From NCBI RefSeq assembly GCF_014205015.1, contig NZ_JACHMO010000001.1, positions 6,386,001 through 6,450,000 on the forward strand: DNA of 64,000 nucleotides, written 5' to 3'. Made by a program: the position numbers and the translations under genes. Of the stretch, positions 26,719 through 34,154 are shown piece by piece. The notes beneath the pieces were generated by a model that saw only the letters and a list, made by a program, of their open reading frames with translations, was not told where the DNA came from and searched no databases. This DNA is from Saccharothrix ecbatanensis (GTDB lineage: Bacteria; Actinomycetota; Actinomycetes; Mycobacteriales; Pseudonocardiaceae). Every line of letters starts with the position of its first letter. Positions within the stretch are counted from its first letter, which is position 1.

Positions 26719-26824
26719 CGTGAGTCCTACGTTCAGAACGCGCGAGTCGTACGTTCAGAACGCGCGAGTCCTACGTTCAGGACCACCGTGTCCTACGTTC
26801 AGGACCCCCGAATTCAACGCTCAG
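26719..26824 (-). repeat. Dispersed hairpin-unit repeat, copy R3 (head plus four units)
   Basis: The largest copy. Units start near 26719, 26741, 26763 and 26785 (period 22 bp), with head CCGAATTCAACGCTCAG at 26808-26824. It fills the gap between the convergent espG-like and imine-reductase-like genes, and its head provides the TGA of the latter. It faces copy R4 at 30089. Confidence 0.92.
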
Positions 26825-27687
26825 GACGCGGGCGACGACCGGAACCGCTCGACCAGCCGCGAGTAGCTGTCGTCCCCGTGCCCGTCCTCGACCACCGCAC
26901 GCACCAGCCGCAAGGTGTACGACGGGAACTCGTCGTCGATCCCCCGATCACGGCTCTCCCGCACCAGGTCCGCCACGGCCGGCAAGTGGTGCTTCAACGC
27001 CCCGAACGGCACCGCGTACTCGCCCCGGTCCACCTCCTCCGCCAACGACGGCAGGTACCCGAGCAACCCGCTCAACGACGCCGTCGCGTGCTCCAGGAAC
27101 CGCTTCACCTCGACGCCCTCGCTCGACAGCAACGCCGCCGCGTGCAGGAACCCGTTGAGCGTCCCCCACATCGTGTCGTTCATGGCCAACCCGAACAGCG
27201 CCGGCGTCCCCGCGTCGTCACCGAGGTAGGCCCCACGCCCACCCAACAACGACAGCACCTCACGATGACGCTCGTAGGCCGCCGAGTCACCGCCGTAGAA
27301 CACGACCGAGTCGGCATGCCCGATCGCCGGCGCGATGGTCATGATCTGCCCGTGCACGTACGCCGCGCCCTGATCGGACACCCGGGCGGCCAAGTCCCGC
27401 GCCTCACCGGACGTCCCATCGGTCAGGTTGACCACCACCCGCCCGTCCAGTGACCCGGCCGACGCCAGGATCGCCCGCACGGCGTCGTTCCCCTTGACGT
27501 TCACCACCACGAGATCACTCTCCGCGACGGCCTCCGCCACGGACCCCGCACGCACCGCACCCTCCGCCACCAACGCGTCGGCCTTGCCGGCAGTGCGGTT
27601 CCACACCGTGGTCCGCTGCCCACCCGCCAGGAACGCGGCGGCCAACGCGGACCCCATCTCTCCCAAACCCAACACAGTCACAGTCAT
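26821..27687 (-). CDS. Imine reductase-like NAD(P)-dependent oxidoreductase (6PGDH/HIBADH superfamily)
   Basis: Cytoplasmic enzyme of 288 aa, the usual size for imine reductases. The N-terminal Rossmann motif is VLGLGEMGSALAAAFLAGG followed by VWNRTAGKA, where the NRT signature suits NADPH. GRVVVNLTDGTSGEARDLA and the MTIAPAIGHADSVVFYGG region match imine reductases. The C-terminal helical domain has NDTMWGTLNGFLHAAALLSS. Imine reductases are dimers that reduce cyclic imines in vitro, while natural substrates are mostly unknown. ATG 27687 lies directly after a MerR-type promoter and has no clear ribosome site, so the message may be leaderless. The stop codon falls in repeat R3. Confidence 0.85.
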   Translation of the reverse strand: MTVTVLGLGEMGSALAAAFLAGGQRTTVWNRTAGKADALVAEGAVRAGSVAEAVAESDLVVVNVKGNDAVRAILASAGSLDGRVVVNLTDGTSGEARDLAARVSDQGAAYVHGQIMTIAPAIGHADSVVFYGGDSAAYERHREVLSLLGGRGAYLGDDAGTPALFGLAMNDTMWGTLNGFLHAAALLSSEGVEVKRFLEHATASLSGLLGYLPSLAEEVDRGEYAVPFGALKHHLPAVADLVRESRDRGIDDEFPSYTLRLVRAVVEDGHGDDSYSRLVERFRSSPAS

Positions 27688-27694
27688 GCCGGCG

Positions 27695-27725
27695 ACGCTA
27701 AAACCTCGACTAAACTTGAGGTCAA
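27695..27725 (-). promoter_or_regulatory. MerR/SoxR-type promoter and operator of the imine-reductase-like gene
   Basis: The 20-bp dyad ACCTCGACTAAACTTGAGGT (27703-27722) matches the SoxR-like consensus CCTCAAGTTAACTTGAGG closely. On the minus strand TTGACC (27725-27720) and TAGCGT (27700-27695) are separated by 19 bp, the elongated spacer typical of MerR-activated promoters. Transcription would begin near the ATG. Confidence 0.7.
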
Positions 27726-27932
27726 GCATCGCCCCAGTGGCATTCCGGGACGTCGTGATCACCCGCCCGAGCCGCCGCCGAAGGCCGCTAAGCTCACTGC
27801 GCCCCAACGGCCCACCCCTTACACCATCCGAGTGATAATGGGCCGGAATTCGCACGTCGGAGTACCACTGTGATCACTTCACGCGATACGTCGAAAACAG
27901 GGTGCCCCATGACGATTGGCCGACAGAGCTGA

Positions 27933-30041
27933 ATGAGAATGGTCGAACAGGCAGGCGCGGCGCGACTCGGTGACGAACCCGGGGAATCCTCGGCGACCCG
28001 GTTCGCGTGCGGTTGGGCCGCCGCCATCACACCCACCGCCCCCTCGGCCGCCGACCTGCCGCGTCCCCTGCTGGAGGCGTTGCTCGCCGGTTTCACCGAC
28101 GACCTGCGCACCGCGCTCCGGCACGATCGCCCCACGTCCGCGCGCCGGGTCGGCCGCGGCCTGGTCGAGCACGGCCTGGCGTCCGCCGAGACGCTGGAGC
28201 GGACGATCGCGTTCGTCGGCGAACACCTGACGACCGACCTGATTGCCGGCCACAAACACCTGATCGCCGTACTCGGAGCGCTTGCCGCCGGATTCAGTGA
28301 CGCTCTGCGCACCAAAACGCGGGAACAGAACGCGGCAAACTCCACCCGATCAGTCGAATCCGCCGTACGAACGGGTGAAGCGAAGTTCCGGGCCGTATTC
28401 CAGACCTCGGCGCTCGCCATCGCGGTATCCGACGTGAACGGCCTGATCCTCGACTGCAACGAGGCGTTGCTCGCCATGCTCGACCGCACCGCCGAGGAAC
28501 TCGTCGGGACGGTCTCGCGCGACTTGGTGCACCCCGACGAACGCGACGTGATCTCGCACGTCGCCCAGCAGTTGTCCGCCGGGCGCGAGCACGTGCGCAT
28601 GGAGACGCGGCTGGTCCGGGCGGACGGCGAGGCCGTCGACGTGCTCATCGCGTTGGCCTTATTGCGTGACGACGACGGCGCGCCCGCGTTCTACGTCACG
28701 ATGATCGAGAGCCTGGACGAGCTCCGCGCGCTCCAGGCGCAGTTGCTCCGGCAGAGCCTGCACGACATGCAGACCGGCCTGGCGAACCGGGCGCAGTTCG
28801 TCGGCTGGCTGGAGGGCGCGGTCGGCTCCATGGGACCCGCGACGCTCGCGCTGGTCGTGTTCGACCTCGACGGGTTCCGGGTGGTCAACGACGCGTTCGG
28901 GCACGAGGTCGGCAACCTCATCCTGGCCGCCGTCGCCGGGCACCTGCGCTCGGTGTTCGACGGGATCGGGCAGCTGGCCCGGATCGGCCCGGACGAGTTC
29001 GGCGTGCTGATCCGCGACCCGGCCGACGTGCCGACCGTGGTGGCGCTCGCCGAGTCGGCCGTCGAACGGCTCGCGGAACCGGTGTGGGTGGGCGATGACG
29101 GCATCGGCGTGACGGCCAGCGTCGGCATCGTCGTGCAGGCCGCGCGCGGGGCGGACGCGGTCGACTTGCTGCGGTGCGTCGACCTGACCGTGCGGTGGGC
29201 CAAGGACGACGGCAAGGCGCAGTGGGCGCTCTACGACCACGGCCGTGACCAGCGCGAACGTGCGCGGATGCGGTTGGCCGCGTCCATCTCGGGCGGGTTG
29301 GAGCAGGGCGATTTCCGGGTCGACTACGAGCCGGTGTACTCGCTGGCGGACGGGTCGCTGCTGGCCGTCGAGGCGCGGTTGCGGTGGGACCACCCGACGG
29401 AAGGGCTGCTGGACCCGCAGACGCTGGTGTCGCTGTCGACGTGCACCGGGATGGTGGTGCGGCTCGGGGAGTGGGCGATCGGGCAGGCGTGCGCCGACGC
29501 CGGCCGTTGGCACGCCGAGTTCGGGTCGGCGGCGCCGGTGCTGAGCATGGACCTGAGCGCGCGGCAGTGCCAGGAGCCGGAGCTGGTGGCGACCGTGCGG
29601 CGGGCGTTGCGGGAGAGCGGGCTGCCGGCCGCGATGCTCCAGTTCGAGCTGGGCGAGCAACTGCCCGCGTTGATCAGCGACGACCAGGTGGACGAGCTGA
29701 CGTTCCTGGCGGATCACGGGGTGCGGCTGGTGCTCGACCAGGTCGGTGGCGGCAACGTGCCGGTGGACCGGCTGCGGCGGATCCCGTTGAGCGGGGTGAA
29801 GTTCCAGGGTGCGCCGGTGTACGGGCTGGCGGAGGGCGCGAACCGGATCGACGAGAGCGCGGCCGTGACGCTGCTCAACTGGACGCGGACGTTGAGCATT
29901 CCGGTGTACGCGGCGGGTGTGCGCACGGAGTTCGAGGCGCGGCGGTTGGCGGAGCTGGGCGTGACGGGGGCGCAGGGGCCGCTGTACGGGTCGTCGTGGC
30001 TGACGTTCGACGAGGTGTCCGCGCTGCTCGGCCGGTCGTGA
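27933..30041 (+). CDS. PAS-GGDEF-EAL protein with degenerate cyclic-di-GMP motifs
   Basis: Soluble protein of 702 aa. An N-terminal helical region (about 1-140) is followed by PAS (about 145-265), GGDEF-like (about 270-435) and EAL-like (about 445-700) domains. The cyclase signature is GPDEF (352-356) instead of GGDEF, although DLDGFRVVND is kept. The EAL domain looks inactive: EAR (480-482) replaces EAL, SMDLSARQ replaces the N-containing SVNLSARQ, LDQVGGGN replaces LDDFGTG, and VKFQGAP replaces the LKIDRSF-type strand. The protein may therefore bind or sense c-di-GMP, or signal through contacts. Copy R4 of the dispersed repeat lies 48 bp downstream. Confidence 0.88.
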   Translation: MRMVEQAGAARLGDEPGESSATRFACGWAAAITPTAPSAADLPRPLLEALLAGFTDDLRTALRHDRPTSARRVGRGLVEHGLASAETLERTIAFVGEHLTTDLIAGHKHLIAVLGALAAGFSDALRTKTREQNAANSTRSVESAVRTGEAKFRAVFQTSALAIAVSDVNGLILDCNEALLAMLDRTAEELVGTVSRDLVHPDERDVISHVAQQLSAGREHVRMETRLVRADGEAVDVLIALALLRDDDGAPAFYVTMIESLDELRALQAQLLRQSLHDMQTGLANRAQFVGWLEGAVGSMGPATLALVVFDLDGFRVVNDAFGHEVGNLILAAVAGHLRSVFDGIGQLARIGPDEFGVLIRDPADVPTVVALAESAVERLAEPVWVGDDGIGVTASVGIVVQAARGADAVDLLRCVDLTVRWAKDDGKAQWALYDHGRDQRERARMRLAASISGGLEQGDFRVDYEPVYSLADGSLLAVEARLRWDHPTEGLLDPQTLVSLSTCTGMVVRLGEWAIGQACADAGRWHAEFGSAAPVLSMDLSARQCQEPELVATVRRALRESGLPAAMLQFELGEQLPALISDDQVDELTFLADHGVRLVLDQVGGGNVPVDRLRRIPLSGVKFQGAPVYGLAEGANRIDESAAVTLLNWTRTLSIPVYAAGVRTEFEARRLAELGVTGAQGPLYGSSWLTFDEVSALLGRS

Positions 30042-30088
30042 TCCCGAGAGCAGGCGCAAAAGCTCTGATCCCAGGCGTGACGGGTGTT

Positions 30089-30172
30089 CTGAGCGTTGAA
30101 TTCGGGGGTCCTGAACGTAGGACACGGTGGTCCTGAACGTACGACTCGCGGGTTCTGAACGTAGGACTCACG
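30089..30172 (+). repeat. Dispersed hairpin-unit repeat, copy R4 (head plus three units)
   Basis: The head CTGAGCGTTGAATTCGG begins at 30089 and three 22-bp units run to 30172. The unit order mirrors R3, except that the second unit joins the left half of R3 unit 2 to the right half of R3 unit 3. It lies between the GGDEF/EAL gene and the GNAT gene. Confidence 0.92.
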
Positions 30173-30185
30173 GCATAGTTGGGGG

Positions 30186-30668
30186 GTGGACGTTGAACTT
30201 CTGGCGGTCGCCGAGGCGGACAAACCCGTGCTGGCCAACCTGATCCAGCTGTACCAGCACGACTTCTCCGAGATCCGCGAGCTGCCGCTCACCCGGCACG
30301 GCACCTTCGGCTACTCCTACCTGGACCACTACTTCACCGAGCAGACGCGTGAGGCGTACTTCATCGAGGCGGGCGGCGAGTTGGCCGGGTTCGCGCTGGC
30401 CCGCGGCGACGTGGACCCGGACGGGTCGTGGAACGTCGCCGAGTTCTTCGTCGCCCGCGGCCACCGGCGGAAGGGGGTGGCACGGGAAGCGGCACGCCTG
30501 CTGTTCGCCCGCCACCCCGGCGTCTGGACCTTGAACTTCGACCACGCCAACACCGCCGCCGCGGCGTTCTGGCCGTCCGTCACCGCGTCCGTCGCGACCG
30601 GGCCCGTGGAGGAGGTCGACGTGTTCGAGGAGGTGCCCTGCACGCGCCTGAGATTCCGGGTGGGCTGA
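30186..30668 (+). CDS. GNAT-family N-acetyltransferase
   Basis: Acetyl-CoA-dependent acyltransferase of 160 aa. The fold shows the expected order: an N-terminal helix (DKPVLANLIQLYQHDFSEI), a beta strand AYFIEAGGELAGFALA, then motif A EFFVARGHRRKGVAREAARL with the Q/R-x-x-G-x-A phosphate loop, and NFDHANTAAAAFW corresponding to motif B. The acceptor substrate is unknown. The GTG start at 30186 is preceded by a G-run that can serve as ribosome site, 14 bp after repeat R4. The gene is convergent with the cyclase-like gene, whose stop lies 12 bp away. Confidence 0.88.
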   Translation: MDVELLAVAEADKPVLANLIQLYQHDFSEIRELPLTRHGTFGYSYLDHYFTEQTREAYFIEAGGELAGFALARGDVDPDGSWNVAEFFVARGHRRKGVAREAARLLFARHPGVWTLNFDHANTAAAAFWPSVTASVATGPVEEVDVFEEVPCTRLRFRVG

Positions 30669-30679
30669 ACACCAGGCCG

Positions 30680-31471
30680 TCAACGGACCGGGCGGAGGGG
30701 GACGGCCGGGTCCACCACAACCGGGCGGAGCGGGACGGCCGGGTCCACCACGACCAGCCGGGACGGCGCAGGCCGAGGCAGCGGGATGTCATCCGGCGCA
30801 GGCCGTGCGGACCGCCGCGGCACGTGCACCCACCCGGCGTGCCGCTCCTCGCCCAGCCGCACGTCCACCAGCCGCCGGTAGGCCGTGGCGTCGATGCCGG
30901 GGTAGCCGTGCCGCACGAGCGACCGGTGGATGTCCTCCGAGACCACGAGCACCAGCGGCTCGCGGACCTGGCGCAGTTCACGCCTGGCCTCGTCGGCGTC
31001 GAGCAGTCGGCACGCGAGGTCCAGCGCCTCACCGAACGAACTCCACCGGTCGTAGTGCACCTCGCCGGCGTGCAGCACGGCGCGCAACCTGATCGGTTTG
31101 CCGGGATGTCCGATCGCGTGCCGGTCGAGCAGCGCGCTCAGCCTCGGCGCCACGTCGGACAGGAACACCGTCTTCGGCACCTCGTCCACCGGGCGGACGA
31201 TCACCAGGGCGCCGTCGCCGCGGTCACGGATCGGGTCGCGGAACCGGTCCGTGACGCCCGCTTCGTCCAAGGCCTGTTCGAGGAGCGCGTACATGATCTG
31301 CCGCAGCACGGCGCGTTCCGGGTTGGTGCGGCAAGTCGAAGCCTCCACGTCCACGCCGAAGATCACGCGGTGTCGCGGCGGCGGTGACACCTCCGCGGGA
31401 CCGATCACCTCCGCCGGCCCGGTCACCTCCGGCAAGCCCGTCACGTCGGGGCAGTTCGCGTTCGTCATCAT
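30680..31471 (-). CDS. Class III nucleotidyl cyclase-like single-domain protein
   Basis: Protein of 263 aa with one cyclase-type domain (about 35-225). Both predicted metal-binding aspartates are present: Asp41 in FGVDVEAST and Asp86 in RDRGDGALVIV, the latter like the TxGDGxLA motif of class III cyclases. LRAVLHAGEVHYD and FGEALDLACRLLDADEARR match the dimer-contacting strand and the GxxVNxAARL helix, though the usual Asn is Asp. The C-terminus has two copies of the 11-residue VVVDPAVPLRP, encoded by a 33-bp tandem repeat near 30686-30755. The family is common in actinobacteria with no assigned reaction known to me. It is divergent from an HTH-Nudix gene. Confidence 0.72.
   Translation of the reverse strand: MMTNANCPDVTGLPEVTGPAEVIGPAEVSPPPRHRVIFGVDVEASTCRTNPERAVLRQIMYALLEQALDEAGVTDRFRDPIRDRGDGALVIVRPVDEVPKTVFLSDVAPRLSALLDRHAIGHPGKPIRLRAVLHAGEVHYDRWSSFGEALDLACRLLDADEARRELRQVREPLVLVVSEDIHRSLVRHGYPGIDATAYRRLVDVRLGEERHAGWVHVPRRSARPAPDDIPLPRPAPSRLVVVDPAVPLRPVVVDPAVPLRPVR
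30686..30755. repeat. 33-bp tandem duplication inside the cyclase-like gene
   Basis: Two near-identical 33-bp copies encode the repeated VVVDPAVPLRP tail (11 codons each). Confidence 0.75.
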
Positions 31472-31484
31472 GGTTGGAGCGTTG

Positions 31485-31529
31485 CCGATCGTGATCGGGG
31501 CGTCCCGAATTCCGATCGTTCCCGATCAC
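31485..31529. promoter_or_regulatory. Palindromic operator-like region between cyclase-like and HTH-Nudix genes
   Basis: The 83-bp divergent gap holds the palindrome CCGATCGTGATCGG (31485-31498) and the 9-bp inverted pair GTGATCGGG (31491-31499)/CCCGATCAC (31521-31529), centre to centre 30 bp. This dense symmetry fits an operator controlling both genes, possibly bound by the HTH-Nudix protein. Confidence 0.55.
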
Positions 31530-31554
31530 CCGCCGCTGTGCCAAGGTAGCCAGG

Positions 31555-32865
31555 GTGAGGACTGTTGATCGTGGGGCGCCGGTCGGCCCTCCACCCGAGC
31601 CCGGCCCGACGCCGGACCTGGCCACGCTGACCGACCGGTTGGCGCGGCTGCGCGAGTGGGCCGGTCTCTCCCTCCGCGACATCGCCGAGCTGGTCGAACG
31701 GTTGCGGCTGGCCCGCCGCACCCCGGACGAACCGGGACGGCGGCCGTCCTACGGCGCGGTGCACGCCCTGTTCCAGCACGACCGGAAGCGGCTCAACGAA
31801 GGGCTGTTCCTCGACGTCGTGCGCGTCCTGCTGGACCGCCAGTCGCCGCACCAGAGCTGGCGGGAGCAGCAGATCACCCTGTGGCGCAACGCGTACCGGA
31901 CCGCTATGGGCGGCCGACCGGTCTCCGACGGGCCGCACCGGGACTTCTCGATCGGGCCGCTGCGCACACCATGTCGGATCCTGGAGGGCGACGGCGAGCA
32001 CCCCATCCCGGAGGAGAACGTGCGGGTCGTGGTGAACCCGGTGAACGTCAAGCTGCCCGCCGAGGTCGCCCAGTGGCGTGACGTGATCGTTGACCGCCAG
32101 CTCCGCCTGCGCCACGACGGCCGTGAGCACGTGTGGAACGGCCCGCGCTACGCGGTGGAGGACTTCTTCGCGACCCGCGTCGGCCCGGTGGAGAGCCCGG
32201 AGGTGACGTTGCGGCTCAAGCACTCCGACTACTACACGTTCCTGGCCGCGCAACGCCTGGACGACCAGCTGAGCGACGGCGGCACGCTGCGCAGCGAGTA
32301 CCTGGACGGCCGTGACCCGCGCGAGGTTCCGGAGTTCATGCGGTCGAGCTTCGGGCTCAACGTCGCCGTGGTGACGGCGGACGGCTGGCTGGTCGTGTCA
32401 CGGCGCAGCAGCCGCCTCGGCATCGGACAAGGCCAGTGGAACTCGTCGGCGAACGAGGGCCTGCACCGCAACCTGGACGGGCCCGGCGGCGTCGCGCCCA
32501 ACCTGTTCCGCGCCGCCGAACGGGGTGTGCGGGAGGAGTTGCGGCTCGACCAGGACCAGTACGAACTGCGGCTGCTCGCGTTCGTCGTGGTGACCAGGCT
32601 GTCCCAGTGGGCGGCGCTGTTCCTGGCCCGGCTGCACACCACGACGAGGGCCGGGTTCGAGGCGAACGCGGGTCGTGGCATCGCGGACGGGTGGGAGCAC
32701 CCCGAGTTCGACTTCGTCCGCTTCACCCCGGCGGACGTCGTCGACTACCTGCTGCGGGACGACCGGCGCGACTACTGGGCGCCGGCCGCCCCCGTGCTGT
32801 TCTACCTGTCGCTGGTCAACGCGTTCGGCCGCCGTGCCGTGGACGCCGAGGTCGAGCGACGCTGA
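31555..32865 (+). CDS. HTH-Nudix protein
   Basis: Two-part protein of 436 aa. The N-terminal helix-turn-helix (about 18-115) has the actinobacterial pattern LTDRLARLREWAGLSLRDIA, then PSYGAVHALFQ and LFLDVVRVLL, as seen in many STAND and signalling proteins. The C-terminal half contains a Nudix-type box around 318-332, RAAERGVREELRLD, keeping the RxxxRExxEE-like core, within a domain beginning near NVAVVTADGWLVVSRRSS. Nudix domains hydrolyse or bind nucleotide diphosphate derivatives. Together with the cyclase-like neighbour this suggests nucleotide-responsive regulation, which is inference. GTG 31555 is the probable start, with AAGG about 9 nt upstream. Confidence 0.75.
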   Translation: MRTVDRGAPVGPPPEPGPTPDLATLTDRLARLREWAGLSLRDIAELVERLRLARRTPDEPGRRPSYGAVHALFQHDRKRLNEGLFLDVVRVLLDRQSPHQSWREQQITLWRNAYRTAMGGRPVSDGPHRDFSIGPLRTPCRILEGDGEHPIPEENVRVVVNPVNVKLPAEVAQWRDVIVDRQLRLRHDGREHVWNGPRYAVEDFFATRVGPVESPEVTLRLKHSDYYTFLAAQRLDDQLSDGGTLRSEYLDGRDPREVPEFMRSSFGLNVAVVTADGWLVVSRRSSRLGIGQGQWNSSANEGLHRNLDGPGGVAPNLFRAAERGVREELRLDQDQYELRLLAFVVVTRLSQWAALFLARLHTTTRAGFEANAGRGIADGWEHPEFDFVRFTPADVVDYLLRDDRRDYWAPAAPVLFYLSLVNAFGRRAVDAEVERR

Positions 32866-32910
32866 GGTCGAGCGACGCTGAGCCAGGGCGACGCTGAGCC
32901 AGGGCGACGG
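32850..32910. repeat. 16-bp tandem array at convergent gene ends
   Basis: Two copies of GGTCGAGCGACGCTGA and then one full and one partial copy of GCCAGGGCGACGCTGA fill the space from the last codons of the HTH-Nudix gene to the stop of the methyltransferase gene. The first copy supplies the stop codon. Confidence 0.8.
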
Positions 32911-34140
32911 TCACCACTCCGGGCGCAACGGCATGTGGGACGTGGCGCCGTCCAGCTTCACGCCGAGCACCTGGTGCAGCTGGATGTTGTTCCGCTCGAA
33001 CCCGAGCCGGGACGCGGCCAGGTACAGCCGCCACACCCGCGCCCGACCCAGCCCCACCTCGGCCACCGCGTCGTCCCAGTGCTCTTCGAGGTTCGCGCAC
33101 CACGCCGCCAGCGTCATGGCGTAGTGCTCGCGCAGGTTCTCCTCGTGCCGCACCTCGAACCCGGTGTCGTGCATCAACGACACGATGTGCCCCGGCCCGA
33201 CCAGCTCGCCGTCCGGGAACACGTACCGGTTGATGAAGCCGCCGGTCCGCGCCGGCTGCTTGTTGTCCGGCCGGGTGATGCAGTGGTTCAGCAGCCGCCC
33301 GCCGGGCCGCACCTTCCGGTGCAGCGAGCGGAAGTACGCGGGCAGCTTGGCCTTGCCGATGTGCTCGGTCAGGCCGATCGAGCTGACCGCGTCGAACCTG
33401 TCCTCCCGCACGTCCCGGTAGTCCAGGTGCCGCACCTCGGCCAGGTCGGACAGCCCGGCCTCCACGATCGCCTTCTGCGCCCACTCCGCCTGGTTGCGCG
33501 ACAGCGTCACACCCAGCGCGCGCACGCCGTACTCACGCGCCGCGTGCATGACCATCCCGCCCCAGCCGCAGCCGACGTCCAGCAGCCGCATCCCCGGCTC
33601 CAGCCCGAGCTTGCGCGCCACCAGGTCGTGCTTGGCGAACTGCGCCTGCTCCAAAGTGGACTGCGCCGTCGGGTACACCGCGCACGTGTACGCCATGGAC
33701 GGCCCGAGGACCCACTCGTAGAACGTGTTCGACACGTCGTAGTGGTGCGCGATCGCCTCACGGTCACGCGCCTTGGAGTGCCGCACGCCGCGCAGCCGGC
33801 GCTCCTGCGGCGGGACTTCGATCCGCGTCCGCAGCCGGGTGCGCCCGAGGGTCGCCAGCAACTCCATCCGCTCGCCCCACGGCACCTCCCTCAGCGACAT
33901 CTCGGACAGGTGCCGCAACGCGCCGTACACGTCGCCGATGATCTCCAGGTGCCCGGACACGTACGCGCGTGCCAGGCCCAGCTCTCCGGGCGCCGACGCC
34001 AGGTACGACAACGCTTCCGGCGTCCGCACCTCGATGCCCACACTCGCGTCGGCCGGCCCCGCCTTGCTGCCGTCGTACGCGCTGAAGCGCACGGACGCGT
34101 CGCCTCCGACCGCCCGCTGGAACACCTCCGCCAACCGCAT
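32911..34140 (-). CDS. tmsB: TmsB/BfaB-like fatty-acyl-phospholipid methyltransferase (CFA synthase family)
   Basis: S-adenosylmethionine-dependent methyltransferase of 409 aa that acts on double bonds of phospholipid acyl chains. The SAM motif is LLDVGCGWGGMVMHAA. HHYDVSNTFYEWVLGPSMAYTCAVY, AKHDLVARKLGLEPG, IGLTEHIG and LLNHCIT are hallmarks of cyclopropane synthase relatives. The partner gene just upstream is a BfaA/TmsA-like flavoprotein. In actinobacteria this pair makes 10-methyl (tuberculostearic-type) fatty acids: this enzyme adds the methylene group and the flavoprotein reduces it. ATG 34140 follows GGGAG with good spacing; a GTG at 34158 overlapping the upstream stop (GTGA) is an alternative. 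Confidence 0.85.
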   Translation of the reverse strand: MRLAEVFQRAVGGDASVRFSAYDGSKAGPADASVGIEVRTPEALSYLASAPGELGLARAYVSGHLEIIGDVYGALRHLSEMSLREVPWGERMELLATLGRTRLRTRIEVPPQERRLRGVRHSKARDREAIAHHYDVSNTFYEWVLGPSMAYTCAVYPTAQSTLEQAQFAKHDLVARKLGLEPGMRLLDVGCGWGGMVMHAAREYGVRALGVTLSRNQAEWAQKAIVEAGLSDLAEVRHLDYRDVREDRFDAVSSIGLTEHIGKAKLPAYFRSLHRKVRPGGRLLNHCITRPDNKQPARTGGFINRYVFPDGELVGPGHIVSLMHDTGFEVRHEENLREHYAMTLAAWCANLEEHWDDAVAEVGLGRARVWRLYLAASRLGFERNNIQLHQVLGVKLDGATSHMPLRPEW

Positions 34141-34154
34141 GACCCCGGCTCCCT

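Noticed and set aside
26719..26824. CRISPR array
   Set aside because: Repeats with a 22-bp period are contiguous, with no unique 25-40 bp spacers and no cas genes nearby.
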